Source: Opitutales bacterium (lineage in GTDB: Bacteria; Verrucomicrobiota; Verrucomicrobiia; Opitutales; Opitutaceae). Taken from it: DNA of 32,557 bases. Shown piece after piece: positions 8,856 to 18,765 of this stretch (the first letter of the stretch is position 1; each line of letters starts with the position of its first letter). The stretch lies in assembly GCA_021772595.1 (NCBI GenBank), contig JAJFLS010000693.1, positions 1-32,557 on the forward strand, read 5' to 3'. A model generated the notes under the pieces. It ran no database searches. It was not told where the DNA came from and saw nothing but the letters and a program-made list of their open reading frames with translations. Position numbers and translations under genes: made by a program.

Positions 8856-9890
8856 CTACGCCTCTTCGGAATCCAAGACCTCTTCCGCTTCGTCGGACAT
8901 GCCGCCAAGCTCGGTGAACCACTCCGGCAACTCGCTCAAAATACTCGATATCGTGCCGCCGTACACGATCTGATTAAACGCAGCATCTTCCTTTCCGACA
9001 TTCTGCGTATTCAATTTCAACCGCTCGGAAAGTTTCGCCACGACCTCAAGCACGCGCTTCAATCGCACGAAGCGAGCCTTCAATTCCGTATCCTCGATGG
9101 TCGCTCCCTCTGGACTTTTCTCTCGGAACTTAGTCCCGATCTCCATCAGCGTATCTTCGAGCCAGTGGTTGAGAGCCCCATCGAAGCAGCATTTAATTGG
9201 CTCGATCGCATCTATCGCCTCCATCTGAAACGTACCCATCCGCTCCGGGGGAATTGTCTTCTGAATGGCCACCATCTCTTGTAGCCGCGATGCTGCAGTG
9301 GACACCTCGGAATCCTCGTTCCCATTCGCCTTTCCGAGAAACTCGGTATGCTCCTCCTTTTTCAGAATCATGTTCAATAGAGGCTCGATCTCCCGATAAC
9401 CAATGTAGCCCAAGTTGCTTTTGAAATAGCTCCACTGCATTTCGCACAGCTTGCAGAACCGATCCTTCAACGCGTCAATGTGCTCGCTTTCGGGATTGCG
9501 ACAAATCTGCGCGTAGGAAAGCGATACGTTCGACAAGGCGGAATCCGCGCGAGTGATTAAGTCGTTCAGCCTTGTCCTCGCCGCCTCGATTATGTCTTGA
9601 TAAGACTCGGAATACTCCTTCTCGAGCCGAACTACCGCGCCCTCAAACGCCTCCGCCAACATTTTCTTTCGGCGTGCCTCGAACGCTTCCTTCTGCTCTT
9701 GCCCAGCTTTTATCGCCTGTTTCCGATGCGCATCGATAAGAAGAGTCACCACGATCCAAGAAGCTATCGAAATAAAAGCCACAATCGCAACAATCCCAAG
9801 AGTATCGGCTAAGGAATCCCCGTCTGAAAATGCTAGGTACAATGTCGTTTCTAAGCGCATATACTTATAATTAATAATCCCAGAGAACAT
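8856..9890 (-). CDS. Hypothetical protein with N-terminal TM helix and coiled-coil region
   Basis: 344 aa; hydrophobic GIVAIVAFISIASWIVVTLLI followed by charged helical sequence; no family recognised. Confidence 0.7.
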   Translation of the reverse strand: MFSGIINYKYMRLETTLYLAFSDGDSLADTLGIVAIVAFISIASWIVVTLLIDAHRKQAIKAGQEQKEAFEARRKKMLAEAFEGAVVRLEKEYSESYQDIIEAARTRLNDLITRADSALSNVSLSYAQICRNPESEHIDALKDRFCKLCEMQWSYFKSNLGYIGYREIEPLLNMILKKEEHTEFLGKANGNEDSEVSTAASRLQEMVAIQKTIPPERMGTFQMEAIDAIEPIKCCFDGALNHWLEDTLMEIGTKFREKSPEGATIEDTELKARFVRLKRVLEVVAKLSERLKLNTQNVGKEDAAFNQIVYGGTISSILSELPEWFTELGGMSDEAEEVLDSEEA

Positions 9891-10370
9891 CTAATGCCCC
9901 TGACTACTATATACTACGGAAATGGTTCTCTCGCCTTTACGCGTCAACCAAATGTGTCCGAAACAGCTTAAAGGATACATATATCCCCCATTTCCGAGTT
10001 TCTGTCACAACGCGGGATTTAGGGTCGCTACCGCCTTACGTCCAGAAACCGGCCCGTCGCGCCTTCTCGAACCTTGTTGGATCGCGCGACAGAAATCTGC
10101 ATTTTATCGTCCGTCTCTTCACCCAAGCCTCTCGACGACGACACTTTCACCGATCCATTTTGCTCCAACGACTTGGACGCAAACGAGCGAAGGGACGATT
10201 GTCCCAGCAAATGCTCTTTCAAATCATGGATCGCCGAAAATGGCATTCCACCAGTGTACCGGAGCCAGAGAAACAAAAACATCGAGCCCAGCGTTCATTT
10301 CCGAGAACTTGATTCTCTAGGGGCGCCGACTCTCATGAGTAACCGAGTCTAAAGTCGCTCAGGGAACTTG

Positions 10371-12905
10371 CTAACGCCATTCATGCTTCGGGTAACGGCC
10401 TTTTAGCTCCTTCTTTATACTGGGATAGGACGTGGACCAAAACGCGTCCAGATCCTCAGTCAACTGCACCGGCCTCATGTTCGGCGCCAGAATCTCGATC
10501 ATCGGCTGAACGCGACCCTGGCACAGCGAAGGCTGCGCCTCCAAGTCGTACAACTCCTGAACCTTGGCCGAGAGTATCGGACGCCCCCCGGCTTCGTACC
10601 GGACGCGAGCCGTCCGACCATTGATCAATCGCAAACGCTCCGGAGCTTCGCTCTCGATCAAACCCGCGACCTCCACTCCGAACCACTCCTTCACCGCAGG
10701 AAGAACCTCCTGGCGCTTGAGATCGCGAAGGCTTTTCGCTCCGTGACAACATTGCTCAATCAGTAAAGCCTTCGACTCTTCGTCGAGCGAATCAATCTGG
10801 TATTCGGGAAATTGAAACGCCACAAAACGCGCCCGCTCGATATACGAATCGACCTCCGCATCCCATTTCCCGAGTTTGGCCTTTCCGTCCAAGACGACCG
10901 CCGCCAAGGCCGCCGCGGCCGCATCCAGATCGACGTCCAGGTTCTCCTTCGCTTCGATCGCCAGATCCCGATACCGAACGAACGACATCTCGACCACCCG
11001 CTTTTTCTTCTCGTCGAACGCCGTTTCGCGACCCGCCTCGAAATCGCCCGGGAACAAGGTCTCCAGCCACTCGCGCCTGATCTCCGAACACAGACTCAGC
11101 ACCGTGGAGACTTCGCCGCTCTGCTTCCCGATCTCGCTGATCTCGCAGACGACAAACAAATCCGCATCTCGGGCCGCGCTTTCGCGTGCGAGCATTCCTC
11201 GCAACCCGCCCGTCATCTCGCAACGCAAGGTCCCCCTATCCAATCGCTTGCAAACGCGATCTGGAAAACCCGCCAGCAAGCACTTGACGATACTCTCCTC
11301 TGTTCCCGGAGCATCCTGCTTCAACGAAAGATCCGCATACTTCGCGTATCCAAATATCTGCTGCGCTTGGTTCGCGATCTGTCGCGCGTTCTGAGCGTGA
11401 ATCCCCAGACCCTTGCAAAAGCCGATTTCGAAACGATTCGCGTTCGCTGCGCTCCAAGCTCGTATCTGAAAGATCAAATCGCTGTTCGAGCAATCTCCCA
11501 ATAGCGACTCGCGACGACGATCTATCGATTTGTCGATCTTCCGAATCAACAATCCCCTCGATTGCGCGATCGCCGCCGCCAGAGACATCTCTTGGACGCA
11601 GCCGAGTTCGTCCGCTGCCAGCATCATCGCTCCATATCGAGGATGAAGCGGAAACTCGCTCATCCTCCGCCCGTCCCGAGTCAACCGCCCATCGTGATCG
11701 ATCGCCCCGAGCATCCGCAGCAGAGACTTCGCCTCGTCCATACGCTCCGCCACCGGTTTCTCGAACCACACGAACGCATCCAAATCTTCGATACCTGATG
11801 CTAACAACGTCAAAAGCGACTCCACCAAATCCATCCGGGCGATTTCGGACTCGTCGAATTCCGCCCGCTGCGCGTGGTCACGCTCGGACCACAGCCGCAC
11901 GCAACGACCCGGCGCCGTCCGCCCCGCACGCCCCAAACGCTGCTTCGCCGACGCGTGGCTGATCTTCTCGATCCAAAGCGTGTTCAAACCGCGCGACGGA
12001 TCGTAACGAGCGATCCGAGCCTGGCCACTATCGACCACAACCCGAACATCATCGATCGTAAGAGAAGTCTCCGCGACATTGGTCGAAACGATGATCTTGC
12101 GACGGGCGCTCTGATCGATCGCCGCATCCTGATCTCTCGCGCTCAGCTCGCTATGCAGCGGCAACAGCTGGAAATCGCTCGAAGACAGTCGCTCGCCCAA
12201 AGCGCGAATCGTCCGCCCAATCTCGAACGCTCCCGGCATGAAAACCAACACATGCCCCTGACGCTCCTCGTTCACCGCTTCCGCCACCGATTTCGCGGCA
12301 AGCTCCCAGATCGGCGTCTTCGAGTTCGCGAGCCGATCGTCGATATGCTTGATCAAAACCGGAAACACGCTCCCTTCCGATCTCACAATCGCGCAAGGAC
12401 TCAGATAATTTTCCAGTGCGGCCGCATCGAGAGTCGCCGACATGACTACGATTCTCAGATCCGGCCGAACGCTTTTCTGCATCATCAACGCCCGGGCCAA
12501 AGTCAGATCCCCAAAAAGGCTCCGCTCATGAAATTCGTCGAAAATGATCGCCGCCACGCCCCGCAATTCCGGATCGTTGATGAACCGCCGCAGCAAGATT
12601 CCCTCGGTCACGAAACGAATTCGCGTTTTCGAAGAGGTATGGTTCTCGTTTCGGATCTGGTAGCCGACCCGGTCTCCGAGCCGCTCGCCCATTTCCAACG
12701 CCACCCGACGCGCAAGCAAGCGAGCGGCGATCCTCCGTGGCTGGAGAACGATCACTTCCCCTTCCTCCAGAAAGCCCGCTCTCGAGAGCATTTGGGGCGT
12801 TTGAGTGGATTTGCCCGAACCCGTCGGCGCCTCCAGAACGATCCGGGAATGATCCCGGAACGCCTGTAAAAACTCTATTTCAATCTCGTCGATCGGCAAA
12901 CTCAT
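10371..12905 (-). CDS. hrpB: ATP-dependent helicase HrpB (DEAH/RHA family)
   Basis: APTGSGKSTQTPQ, DEFHERS, SATLD, STNVAETSLTIDDV, QRLGRAGR; C-terminal HrpB-like region. Confidence 0.95.
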   Translation of the reverse strand: MSLPIDEIEIEFLQAFRDHSRIVLEAPTGSGKSTQTPQMLSRAGFLEEGEVIVLQPRRIAARLLARRVALEMGERLGDRVGYQIRNENHTSSKTRIRFVTEGILLRRFINDPELRGVAAIIFDEFHERSLFGDLTLARALMMQKSVRPDLRIVVMSATLDAAALENYLSPCAIVRSEGSVFPVLIKHIDDRLANSKTPIWELAAKSVAEAVNEERQGHVLVFMPGAFEIGRTIRALGERLSSSDFQLLPLHSELSARDQDAAIDQSARRKIIVSTNVAETSLTIDDVRVVVDSGQARIARYDPSRGLNTLWIEKISHASAKQRLGRAGRTAPGRCVRLWSERDHAQRAEFDESEIARMDLVESLLTLLASGIEDLDAFVWFEKPVAERMDEAKSLLRMLGAIDHDGRLTRDGRRMSEFPLHPRYGAMMLAADELGCVQEMSLAAAIAQSRGLLIRKIDKSIDRRRESLLGDCSNSDLIFQIRAWSAANANRFEIGFCKGLGIHAQNARQIANQAQQIFGYAKYADLSLKQDAPGTEESIVKCLLAGFPDRVCKRLDRGTLRCEMTGGLRGMLARESAARDADLFVVCEISEIGKQSGEVSTVLSLCSEIRREWLETLFPGDFEAGRETAFDEKKKRVVEMSFVRYRDLAIEAKENLDVDLDAAAAALAAVVLDGKAKLGKWDAEVDSYIERARFVAFQFPEYQIDSLDEESKALLIEQCCHGAKSLRDLKRQEVLPAVKEWFGVEVAGLIESEAPERLRLINGRTARVRYEAGGRPILSAKVQELYDLEAQPSLCQGRVQPMIEILAPNMRPVQLTEDLDAFWSTSYPSIKKELKGRYPKHEWR

Positions 12906-13056
12906 GCTTTAAGCGGGACAGGAAGACGCAATTTCCCCTCAGGATCAAAGCCTTGTTCGTCGATAATCGCTTTTACTTCTAAGTTAAATCTATCCGCTTG
13001 CCAAAGCCGATCGGAAGCGCCATTGCCATCGCTCTTCTCGATACGAGGACCATTCC

Positions 13057-14868
13057 ATGAAACACAACAACGACATCCGCAACATCGCAATCATCGCCCA
13101 CGTCGACCACGGCAAAACCACTCTGGTCGACTGCTTGATGCAGGAAGGCGGCGTCTACCGCGAAAATCAGCAGGGCGAAGAACGGGCCATGGACTCGATG
13201 GATCTCGAACGCGAGAAAGGCATCACCATCAAGGCTAAAAACACTTCCGTCCACTGGGAAGGCAAGACCATCAACATCGTCGACACTCCCGGCCACGCGG
13301 ATTTTGGCGGCGAAGTCGAGCGCGTCATGAAAATGGTCGACGGCGTTCTTTTACTGGTCGATGCGAAGGACGGTCCACAGGCTCAGACTCGCTTCGTTCT
13401 TCGCAAGGCTCTCGCACACGGGCTGAAGCCAATCGTTGTAGTGAACAAGATCGACCGCGAGTTCGCCGATCCCGAACGCGTCCACGATCAGGTGCTGGAG
13501 CTCTTCCTGGAGCTCGACGCGGACGAAGATCAATTCAACGCCCCTTTTCTCTACGGCTCCGCCAAAAACGGCTTCATGGTCAAAGGCCTCGAAGATCCGC
13601 AGGAAAACATGTCGCCGCTTTTCCAGACCGTTCTCGAAAATATTCCCGCGCCCGAAGCCGACACCGAAGGCGAATTTCGAATGCTGGTCAGCAATATCGA
13701 TTGGGACAACTACGTCGGCCGCGTCGCCATCGGAAAAGTCCTCAGCGGCAGCGTCGAGACCAGCGACAAGATTTTCCGCGTTACCAAAGAAGGTAAACGC
13801 GAACGGGCCAAGATCACCAAAGTATTCGAATACACTGGCCTCGGTTCCAGCGAGTCCACCAAGGGCGAAGCCGGGAACATCGTCGGCATCGCCGGATTCG
13901 AGGAAGTCAATATCGGCGAGACGCTCTGTTTCACACAAGAACAGGAGCCGCTTCCTTTCATCGAAATCGATCCTCCGACGATCCAGATGCAGTTCGCCGT
14001 CAATGACGGCCCGCTCGCCGGCCGCGATGGCAAGCTCGTCACCTCTCGGCAGATTCGCGAGCGACTCTTCCGCGAGATGAAAACCAACGTTTCTATCCAT
14101 GTCGAAGACACCGACAAGAGCGGTGTATTCAATGTTTCCGCGCGCGGAGCCATGCAGATTTCCGTGCTCGTCGAAACCATGCGACGCGAGGGCTTCGAGC
14201 TGCTCGTTTCCCGCCCCACCGTCATTACCAAAGAAGTCGACGGCCATACCATGGAGCCGTTTGAAACGCTTTGGATCGAGCTTCCTGAAGATTGTATGGG
14301 CGGCATCATGGAGAACCTCTCCAACCGTCGCGGCCAGATGACGAACATGGAAACCCGCAACGGGACCATTTTTCTCGAAGCCGAACTTCCGACCCGCGGA
14401 ATCATCGGCCTGGAAATCGATCTCGTGAACGCGACCAGCGGTCACGGTATCATGTCGCATCTTTTCAAAGAATACCGCCGCATGGCCGGCGAAATAACAA
14501 CCCGCCTCACCGGCACGCTCGTCTCGATGGACAACGGCAAGACGACCGCTTACTCGCTCGCCGCTCTAGAAGATCGCGGCAAGCTCTTCGTCGGAGCCGG
14601 AACCGAAGTCTACGAAGGCATGATCATCGGCGAAAATCCGCGTGCAAGCGACATCCCGGTCAACCCCACCAAGGCCAAGCAGCTCACCAACTTCCGATGT
14701 CAGGGCGAAGGAAAAGGCGTCCAGCTCTCTCCACCCGTCGCTTTCTCCCTGGAACGCTCGATCGAATACATCGCCCCCGACGAGTTCGTCGAAGCCACCC
14801 CTAAATTCCTCCGAATGCGCAAACGCATCCTAAACGCGACCCTGCGCAAACGCGCCGCCCGCGCCTGA
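13057..14868 (+). CDS. typA: Translational GTPase TypA/BipA
   Basis: [37 protein letters not shown]-terminal [26 protein letters not shown]-like tail. Confidence 0.96.
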   Translation: MKHNNDIRNIAIIAHVDHGKTTLVDCLMQEGGVYRENQQGEERAMDSMDLEREKGITIKAKNTSVHWEGKTINIVDTPGHADFGGEVERVMKMVDGVLLLVDAKDGPQAQTRFVLRKALAHGLKPIVVVNKIDREFADPERVHDQVLELFLELDADEDQFNAPFLYGSAKNGFMVKGLEDPQENMSPLFQTVLENIPAPEADTEGEFRMLVSNIDWDNYVGRVAIGKVLSGSVETSDKIFRVTKEGKRERAKITKVFEYTGLGSSESTKGEAGNIVGIAGFEEVNIGETLCFTQEQEPLPFIEIDPPTIQMQFAVNDGPLAGRDGKLVTSRQIRERLFREMKTNVSIHVEDTDKSGVFNVSARGAMQISVLVETMRREGFELLVSRPTVITKEVDGHTMEPFETLWIELPEDCMGGIMENLSNRRGQMTNMETRNGTIFLEAELPTRGIIGLEIDLVNATSGHGIMSHLFKEYRRMAGEITTRLTGTLVSMDNGKTTAYSLAALEDRGKLFVGAGTEVYEGMIIGENPRASDIPVNPTKAKQLTNFRCQGEGKGVQLSPPVAFSLERSIEYIAPDEFVEATPKFLRMRKRILNATLRKRAARA

Positions 14869-14882
14869 ACAGGAAGTTCAGG
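14864..14882 (+). other. Hairpin overlapping the typA stop codon
   Basis: CCTGAAC-AGGAA-GTTCAGG, perfect 7-bp arms; no clear T tract. Confidence 0.5.
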
Positions 14883-14897
14883 AAAACCTGGATACAC

Positions 14898-14930
14898 AAA
14901 AAAGCTGCAACCCGTTCGGCTCGCAGCTTT
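14898..14930 (-). terminator. Rho-independent terminator downstream of the VPDSG-CTERM gene
   Basis: AAAGCTGC ... GCAGCTTT stem; - strand reading continues into TTTTTT. Confidence 0.8.
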
Positions 14931-14955
14931 CGAAATTTGAGTTGAACGCTGGGCT

Positions 14956-15672
14956 CTATTTCATGCGGCGGCGAAGCATCGCCAAACCGAGCAAGGCTCC
15001 CCCAAGCATCATCGCTACACTCCCAGAATCGGGGACGCTGCGTTCTAGGTCCAAGTTGAAATCGCCATGGAGACGGTTCAAACGCTTCGTCTTTGTCACT
15101 CCACCCCTGGTATAAGTTCTGAACTGGGCTGGAACGACCACGCCGTCGAGTTTCTCAGCGTAAATCGAGAGCCAAGCCGCACCTCCAAAATTCTTATTTT
15201 TAAGATTGGCTCCATATCCTAATTGGAAGGCTGGACCGTAACGCACAAAGGAGTACTCATCACCGGCAAACGAACCTACTCCCGTTAAAGTACCCGTAAG
15301 TCCAGTATAATACCACCAATTAGCCGAGTTGGCCATTTGGAAGGTCTGCAAAGAGCCTGGACCCTCGTATTTTGGACTTCCAACAGGAGCAACGGCTGTA
15401 TGACCCGTGAACGTTCCATCAACAACAAATCCGTTAGCGCCATTAAGCGCGGTGCCGGAAAGTTTCGCGCTCCCATCTCCAAATTCAGTAAAGGTGCCTC
15501 CTGGCACAAACTCGTTGGCGGTAAAACCAATATCTGGAATCCAGATGATATGATCTGGGTTACCGGGACTTGCAGCCGTGACGTCGTAGGTCACTGCAGA
15601 TGCGAGGGGGAGAAATCCTGCTAATACTCCAAGCAAACAGGTTATTTTAAGAGTTGTGCCTAGGTTTTTCAT
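14956..15672 (-). CDS. VPDSG-CTERM sorting-domain protein (predicted exosortase substrate)
   Basis: Signal peptide (MKNLGTTLKITCLLGVLAGFLPLASA) and C-terminal VPDSGSVAMMLGGALLGLAMLRRRMK: motif, TM, basic tail. Start moved from 15738 to the ATG at 15672. Confidence 0.9.
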   Translation of the reverse strand: MKNLGTTLKITCLLGVLAGFLPLASAVTYDVTAASPGNPDHIIWIPDIGFTANEFVPGGTFTEFGDGSAKLSGTALNGANGFVVDGTFTGHTAVAPVGSPKYEGPGSLQTFQMANSANWWYYTGLTGTLTGVGSFAGDEYSFVRYGPAFQLGYGANLKNKNFGGAAWLSIYAEKLDGVVVPAQFRTYTRGGVTKTKRLNRLHGDFNLDLERSVPDSGSVAMMLGGALLGLAMLRRRMK

Positions 15673-16009
15673 AATAATAAAGCGATCCAAGTTACTTAAA
15701 GTCAGATTTGATATCTTCATCAGCAATCGGCGCGCCATATCCTACTGATACAACTAATCTTCGTTCTTAAGTCATTATTAACCAATATACTTACGCGTTA
15801 TCATTAACTTTAGAGTTTTTCTTCACGCCCAATGCCGGAATCAAAATTGTAAAGAAAATCGACATATCTCCCTTCAAAAGGACCTTCAACGATCCACAAG
15901 TCATTGATCTTCAATATCTTATCTAAACCCTTAGTCAAGCCTAGAGTATTGTAAAGATATCAAACAGTGCCTACACTGAGCCGATAGACAGTATAACCCT
16001 GGATTTCCT

Positions 16010-16549
16010 CTAATTCTCCCCTGATTCGCGAAAAGGAATCGATTCGCTCAAGAGCCAATCGCCCTTGTTTCTTCGATAAATTTCGAGTTCGGTGGCTCGA
16101 CATTTCAGGGGTAGCAGATCGCCGACCATCATTTGGAATTCCTCTACGAGCGCGTACTGGCTCAGCTCGCTTCCGATCGCAAGGGCGAGTCGCATTTTGT
16201 GGACGTCGCGATAGTCTTTTTCCAACTCAAGCTTCTCGCGAATGGCTTCCCGCAATTCGACAAACGGCTCCACCGGCTCCGGCTCGAGATATAGGATCTT
16301 CCCATCTTCGATCCATCCAAGCTTCGAAAGAGAATAGGAGAATGTGGATATCGATTGGCACAGAACGTTCAGCCGATTCGTCGATCGCAACCGTTCTTCC
16401 GGATTCTCTCGGTCCGATCTCGACAGAGCGAACAGCCGGATATGCGCTGGCATCATCGCGCGAGCCGAATGCATGTGCTTCGACCGAAACCCGTGCAGCC
16501 CCGGCGTCCAGACTTTCATCGGAATCACAATCGACATTCGTTCGTCCAT
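16010..16549 (-). CDS. Hypothetical protein, possibly a degenerate 2H phosphoesterase (2'-5' RNA ligase-like)
   Basis: MSIVIPMKVWTPG ... AHIRLFALSR ... CRATELEIYRRNKGDWLLSESIPF resembles the layout of 2'-5' RNA ligase-like proteins; ATG at 16549 avoids overlap with the upstream gene. Confidence 0.5.
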   Translation of the reverse strand: MDERMSIVIPMKVWTPGLHGFRSKHMHSARAMMPAHIRLFALSRSDRENPEERLRSTNRLNVLCQSISTFSYSLSKLGWIEDGKILYLEPEPVEPFVELREAIREKLELEKDYRDVHKMRLALAIGSELSQYALVEEFQMMVGDLLPLKCRATELEIYRRNKGDWLLSESIPFRESGEN

Positions 16550-16572
16550 AGCTCTCGTATCCTCTCCGCGTT

Positions 16573-17424
16573 CTATCGCTTGGCGACCAGTTTCTGGAGC
16601 CGATCCCACTCCGCGATGTATCGCTCGAAATGCGATTTCCCGCTGGCTATCTCCTGCTCCATCAGCGACCGGATCAGCGCCTGCTCGTGTTCGTAGGCTT
16701 CATCGCCGAGCAAGCCTCCGAAATGAGCGACCCTAGCCCAAAGTAAGTGCGTCGTGATCGCATCGAATTCGTTGTAGTTCACGATCCCCTGCAAATCCCC
16801 TTGCAACCACATGCCGGATACGCTTCCCCCATCCGTGTCCACTTTCCCAGGAATTCCGCACAGGCAGGCGATCTCGTTGAGCTTCGGCGTTTGAGCATAG
16901 CGACCGAGAATCGGGGCGAGATCGACATTGAAATCTCCGCTCTGAGCGAAGTAGTCAACGCCTTCCCAAGGCTTGTCCGGACGCTCGCCCATCCCTTCGC
17001 CGAAAAGCCCATTCACGATCGAGCGCTGGATGATGATTGGCACGTCCGCGTTGTGGGAGTTGTATCCAACAAGTTGAGGCTTCCGCGATCCAATCGCTTT
17101 CAGCATGACTTGGAGGATCGACTTCTCCTTGATCTTCTCGGCGTCCTTCGTATCCGCGGGAAGCGATACGAGTTTGAGCTTCACTTCGCCTTGCGATACC
17201 TCTCGAAAAATGCCGGCAATCGAGACGATGCGGCAAAGGACGGTTTTCAAGTACGGCTGAGGCTGCTCCTCGGTCGCCCCCGACTCCGCCCAAAGCCGCT
17301 TCATGGCGTCCTCGTTCCCCTGAACGCCCTCTCCGGCAACTCCGTGCAGAATCTCTGCTGACAAGGGATCCGGGATCCATTCGATATCAAACGAAAAAAG
17401 GCAGGGAGCGATAGTCTTGAACAC
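16573..17424 (-). CDS. Predicted PolB-like 3'-5' exonuclease (DNA_pol_B_exo2-type)
   Basis: FDIEWIPDP (ExoI DxE), LVGYNSHNADVPIIIQRS (ExoII), NYNEFDAITTHLLW (ExoIII). Confidence 0.85.
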   Translation of the reverse strand: MFKTIAPCLFSFDIEWIPDPLSAEILHGVAGEGVQGNEDAMKRLWAESGATEEQPQPYLKTVLCRIVSIAGIFREVSQGEVKLKLVSLPADTKDAEKIKEKSILQVMLKAIGSRKPQLVGYNSHNADVPIIIQRSIVNGLFGEGMGERPDKPWEGVDYFAQSGDFNVDLAPILGRYAQTPKLNEIACLCGIPGKVDTDGGSVSGMWLQGDLQGIVNYNEFDAITTHLLWARVAHFGGLLGDEAYEHEQALIRSLMEQEIASGKSHFERYIAEWDRLQKLVAKR

Positions 17425-17526
17425 GAGAACACCGCTAGCAAGCCGATCGGTTTTTGTTAAGGCATTTTTTCAAATGTCGATGCCCAAGCCTTGCATCGAA
17501 TCAAAACTCGTTCAAAAACTCATTTC

Positions 17527-18525
17527 ATGTCCTACGATCACGAACTCTCCATCGCCAAAGAAGCGGTTCGACAAGCCAGCGCTCTCTGCGCCGCCGCCCA
17601 GGCAGGGCTCACCTCCAGCGAGCAGATGGACAAAGCGGACAAATCGCCCGTCACAGTCGCCGACTACGGAGCGCAGGCCCTCGTTTTGAAAATTCTGGGC
17701 GACTCCTTTCCCGACGATCCTGCGGTGGGCGAAGAAGACGCGGGCGATCTCAGAATGGACGAAAACGCCGCGCTTTTCTCGAAGATCGTCGACTACGTCC
17801 AAAAGGTGGACCCGTCGATGGAAGCGAACGCCATTCTCGAATCAATCGATCGCGGCGGTCATTCAGGAGGAGCCACCGGCCGGTTTTGGACGCTCGACCC
17901 GATCGACGGGACCAAGGGATTCTTGCGCGGGCAGCAATACGCGGTCGCCCTTGCTCTGATCATCGATGGCGAAGTGGCTCTCGGCGTGCTCGGTTGTCCA
18001 AATCTCCCGGTCAATCCAAGCGATCCCGACGGCGAGAAAGGCTGCCTACTCTACGCCGTCAAAGACGATGGCGCGTTCCAAGCGCCTTTGAGCGATCTGT
18101 CTCAAGCGATTCCCGTAGCGAGCGACTCGATTTCCGAAGCCTCTCAAGCGGTTTTCTGCGAGTCGGTCGAATCCGGCCACACCGCCCACGGACGCTCCGC
18201 TCGAATCGGAGAGCTGCTGAAATCTCAAGCAACGCCTTTCCGGATGGACAGCCAATGCAAGTACGCCGCCGTCTCGCGCGGACAAGCATCTATCTACCTT
18301 CGGCTCCCCACACGTCCCGGTTACGAAGAGAAAATCTGGGATCACGCGGCAGGCTTCATCGTTTTATTAGAAGCGGGCGGCAAGATTTCCGACACGTTCG
18401 GAAATCCTCTCGATTTCTCTCTTGGGCGAACCTTGAGAAACAACAAAGGTATCGTCGCCACATCCGCTGGGGTCTTCGAGCCCGTTGTCGAAGCAGTGCT
18501 GCAGTCAGCGACGGAGTCCGCCTAA
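17527..18525 (+). CDS. 3'(2'),5'-bisphosphate nucleotidase / inositol monophosphatase family (HAL2/CysQ-like)
   Basis: GEEDAGD, LDPIDGTKGFLRGQQYAVALALI, WDHAAGFIVLLEAGGKISD; ATG at 17527 preferred over 17491. Confidence 0.92.
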   Translation: MSYDHELSIAKEAVRQASALCAAAQAGLTSSEQMDKADKSPVTVADYGAQALVLKILGDSFPDDPAVGEEDAGDLRMDENAALFSKIVDYVQKVDPSMEANAILESIDRGGHSGGATGRFWTLDPIDGTKGFLRGQQYAVALALIIDGEVALGVLGCPNLPVNPSDPDGEKGCLLYAVKDDGAFQAPLSDLSQAIPVASDSISEASQAVFCESVESGHTAHGRSARIGELLKSQATPFRMDSQCKYAAVSRGQASIYLRLPTRPGYEEKIWDHAAGFIVLLEAGGKISDTFGNPLDFSLGRTLRNNKGIVATSAGVFEPVVEAVLQSATESA

Positions 18526-18765
18526 TAAACGGATTTCCGAAGCGAGAAATTCCTATAAGTCCGCGTCGGCGCCAGTACCCGAATTCGTATGTATTAGCGG
18601 CAGCTAGGACAATTCTCTACAGAGTCATGCTGTCCCAAGGGAAATCGATAGTAGTTTATACTCACTACCATTAGAAATCGGGTCACGAATACCACTAGCA
18701 CCTCAAGTTCAGCCACTTCCAAGCGATTATAGAGAAATTCGCTCAACGAGGAATCGACACTGAAC

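Noticed and set aside
10812-12869. Long + strand ORFs (10812..11504, 11874..12869)
   Set aside because: Antisense to hrpB; Arg/His/Pro-rich shadow translations
13351-14460. 369-aa - strand ORF
   Set aside because: Antisense to typA, a common artefact of GC-biased codon usage
17454-18674. 406-aa + strand ORF
   Set aside because: Arg/Ser-rich alternative frame of the HAL2/CysQ-like gene
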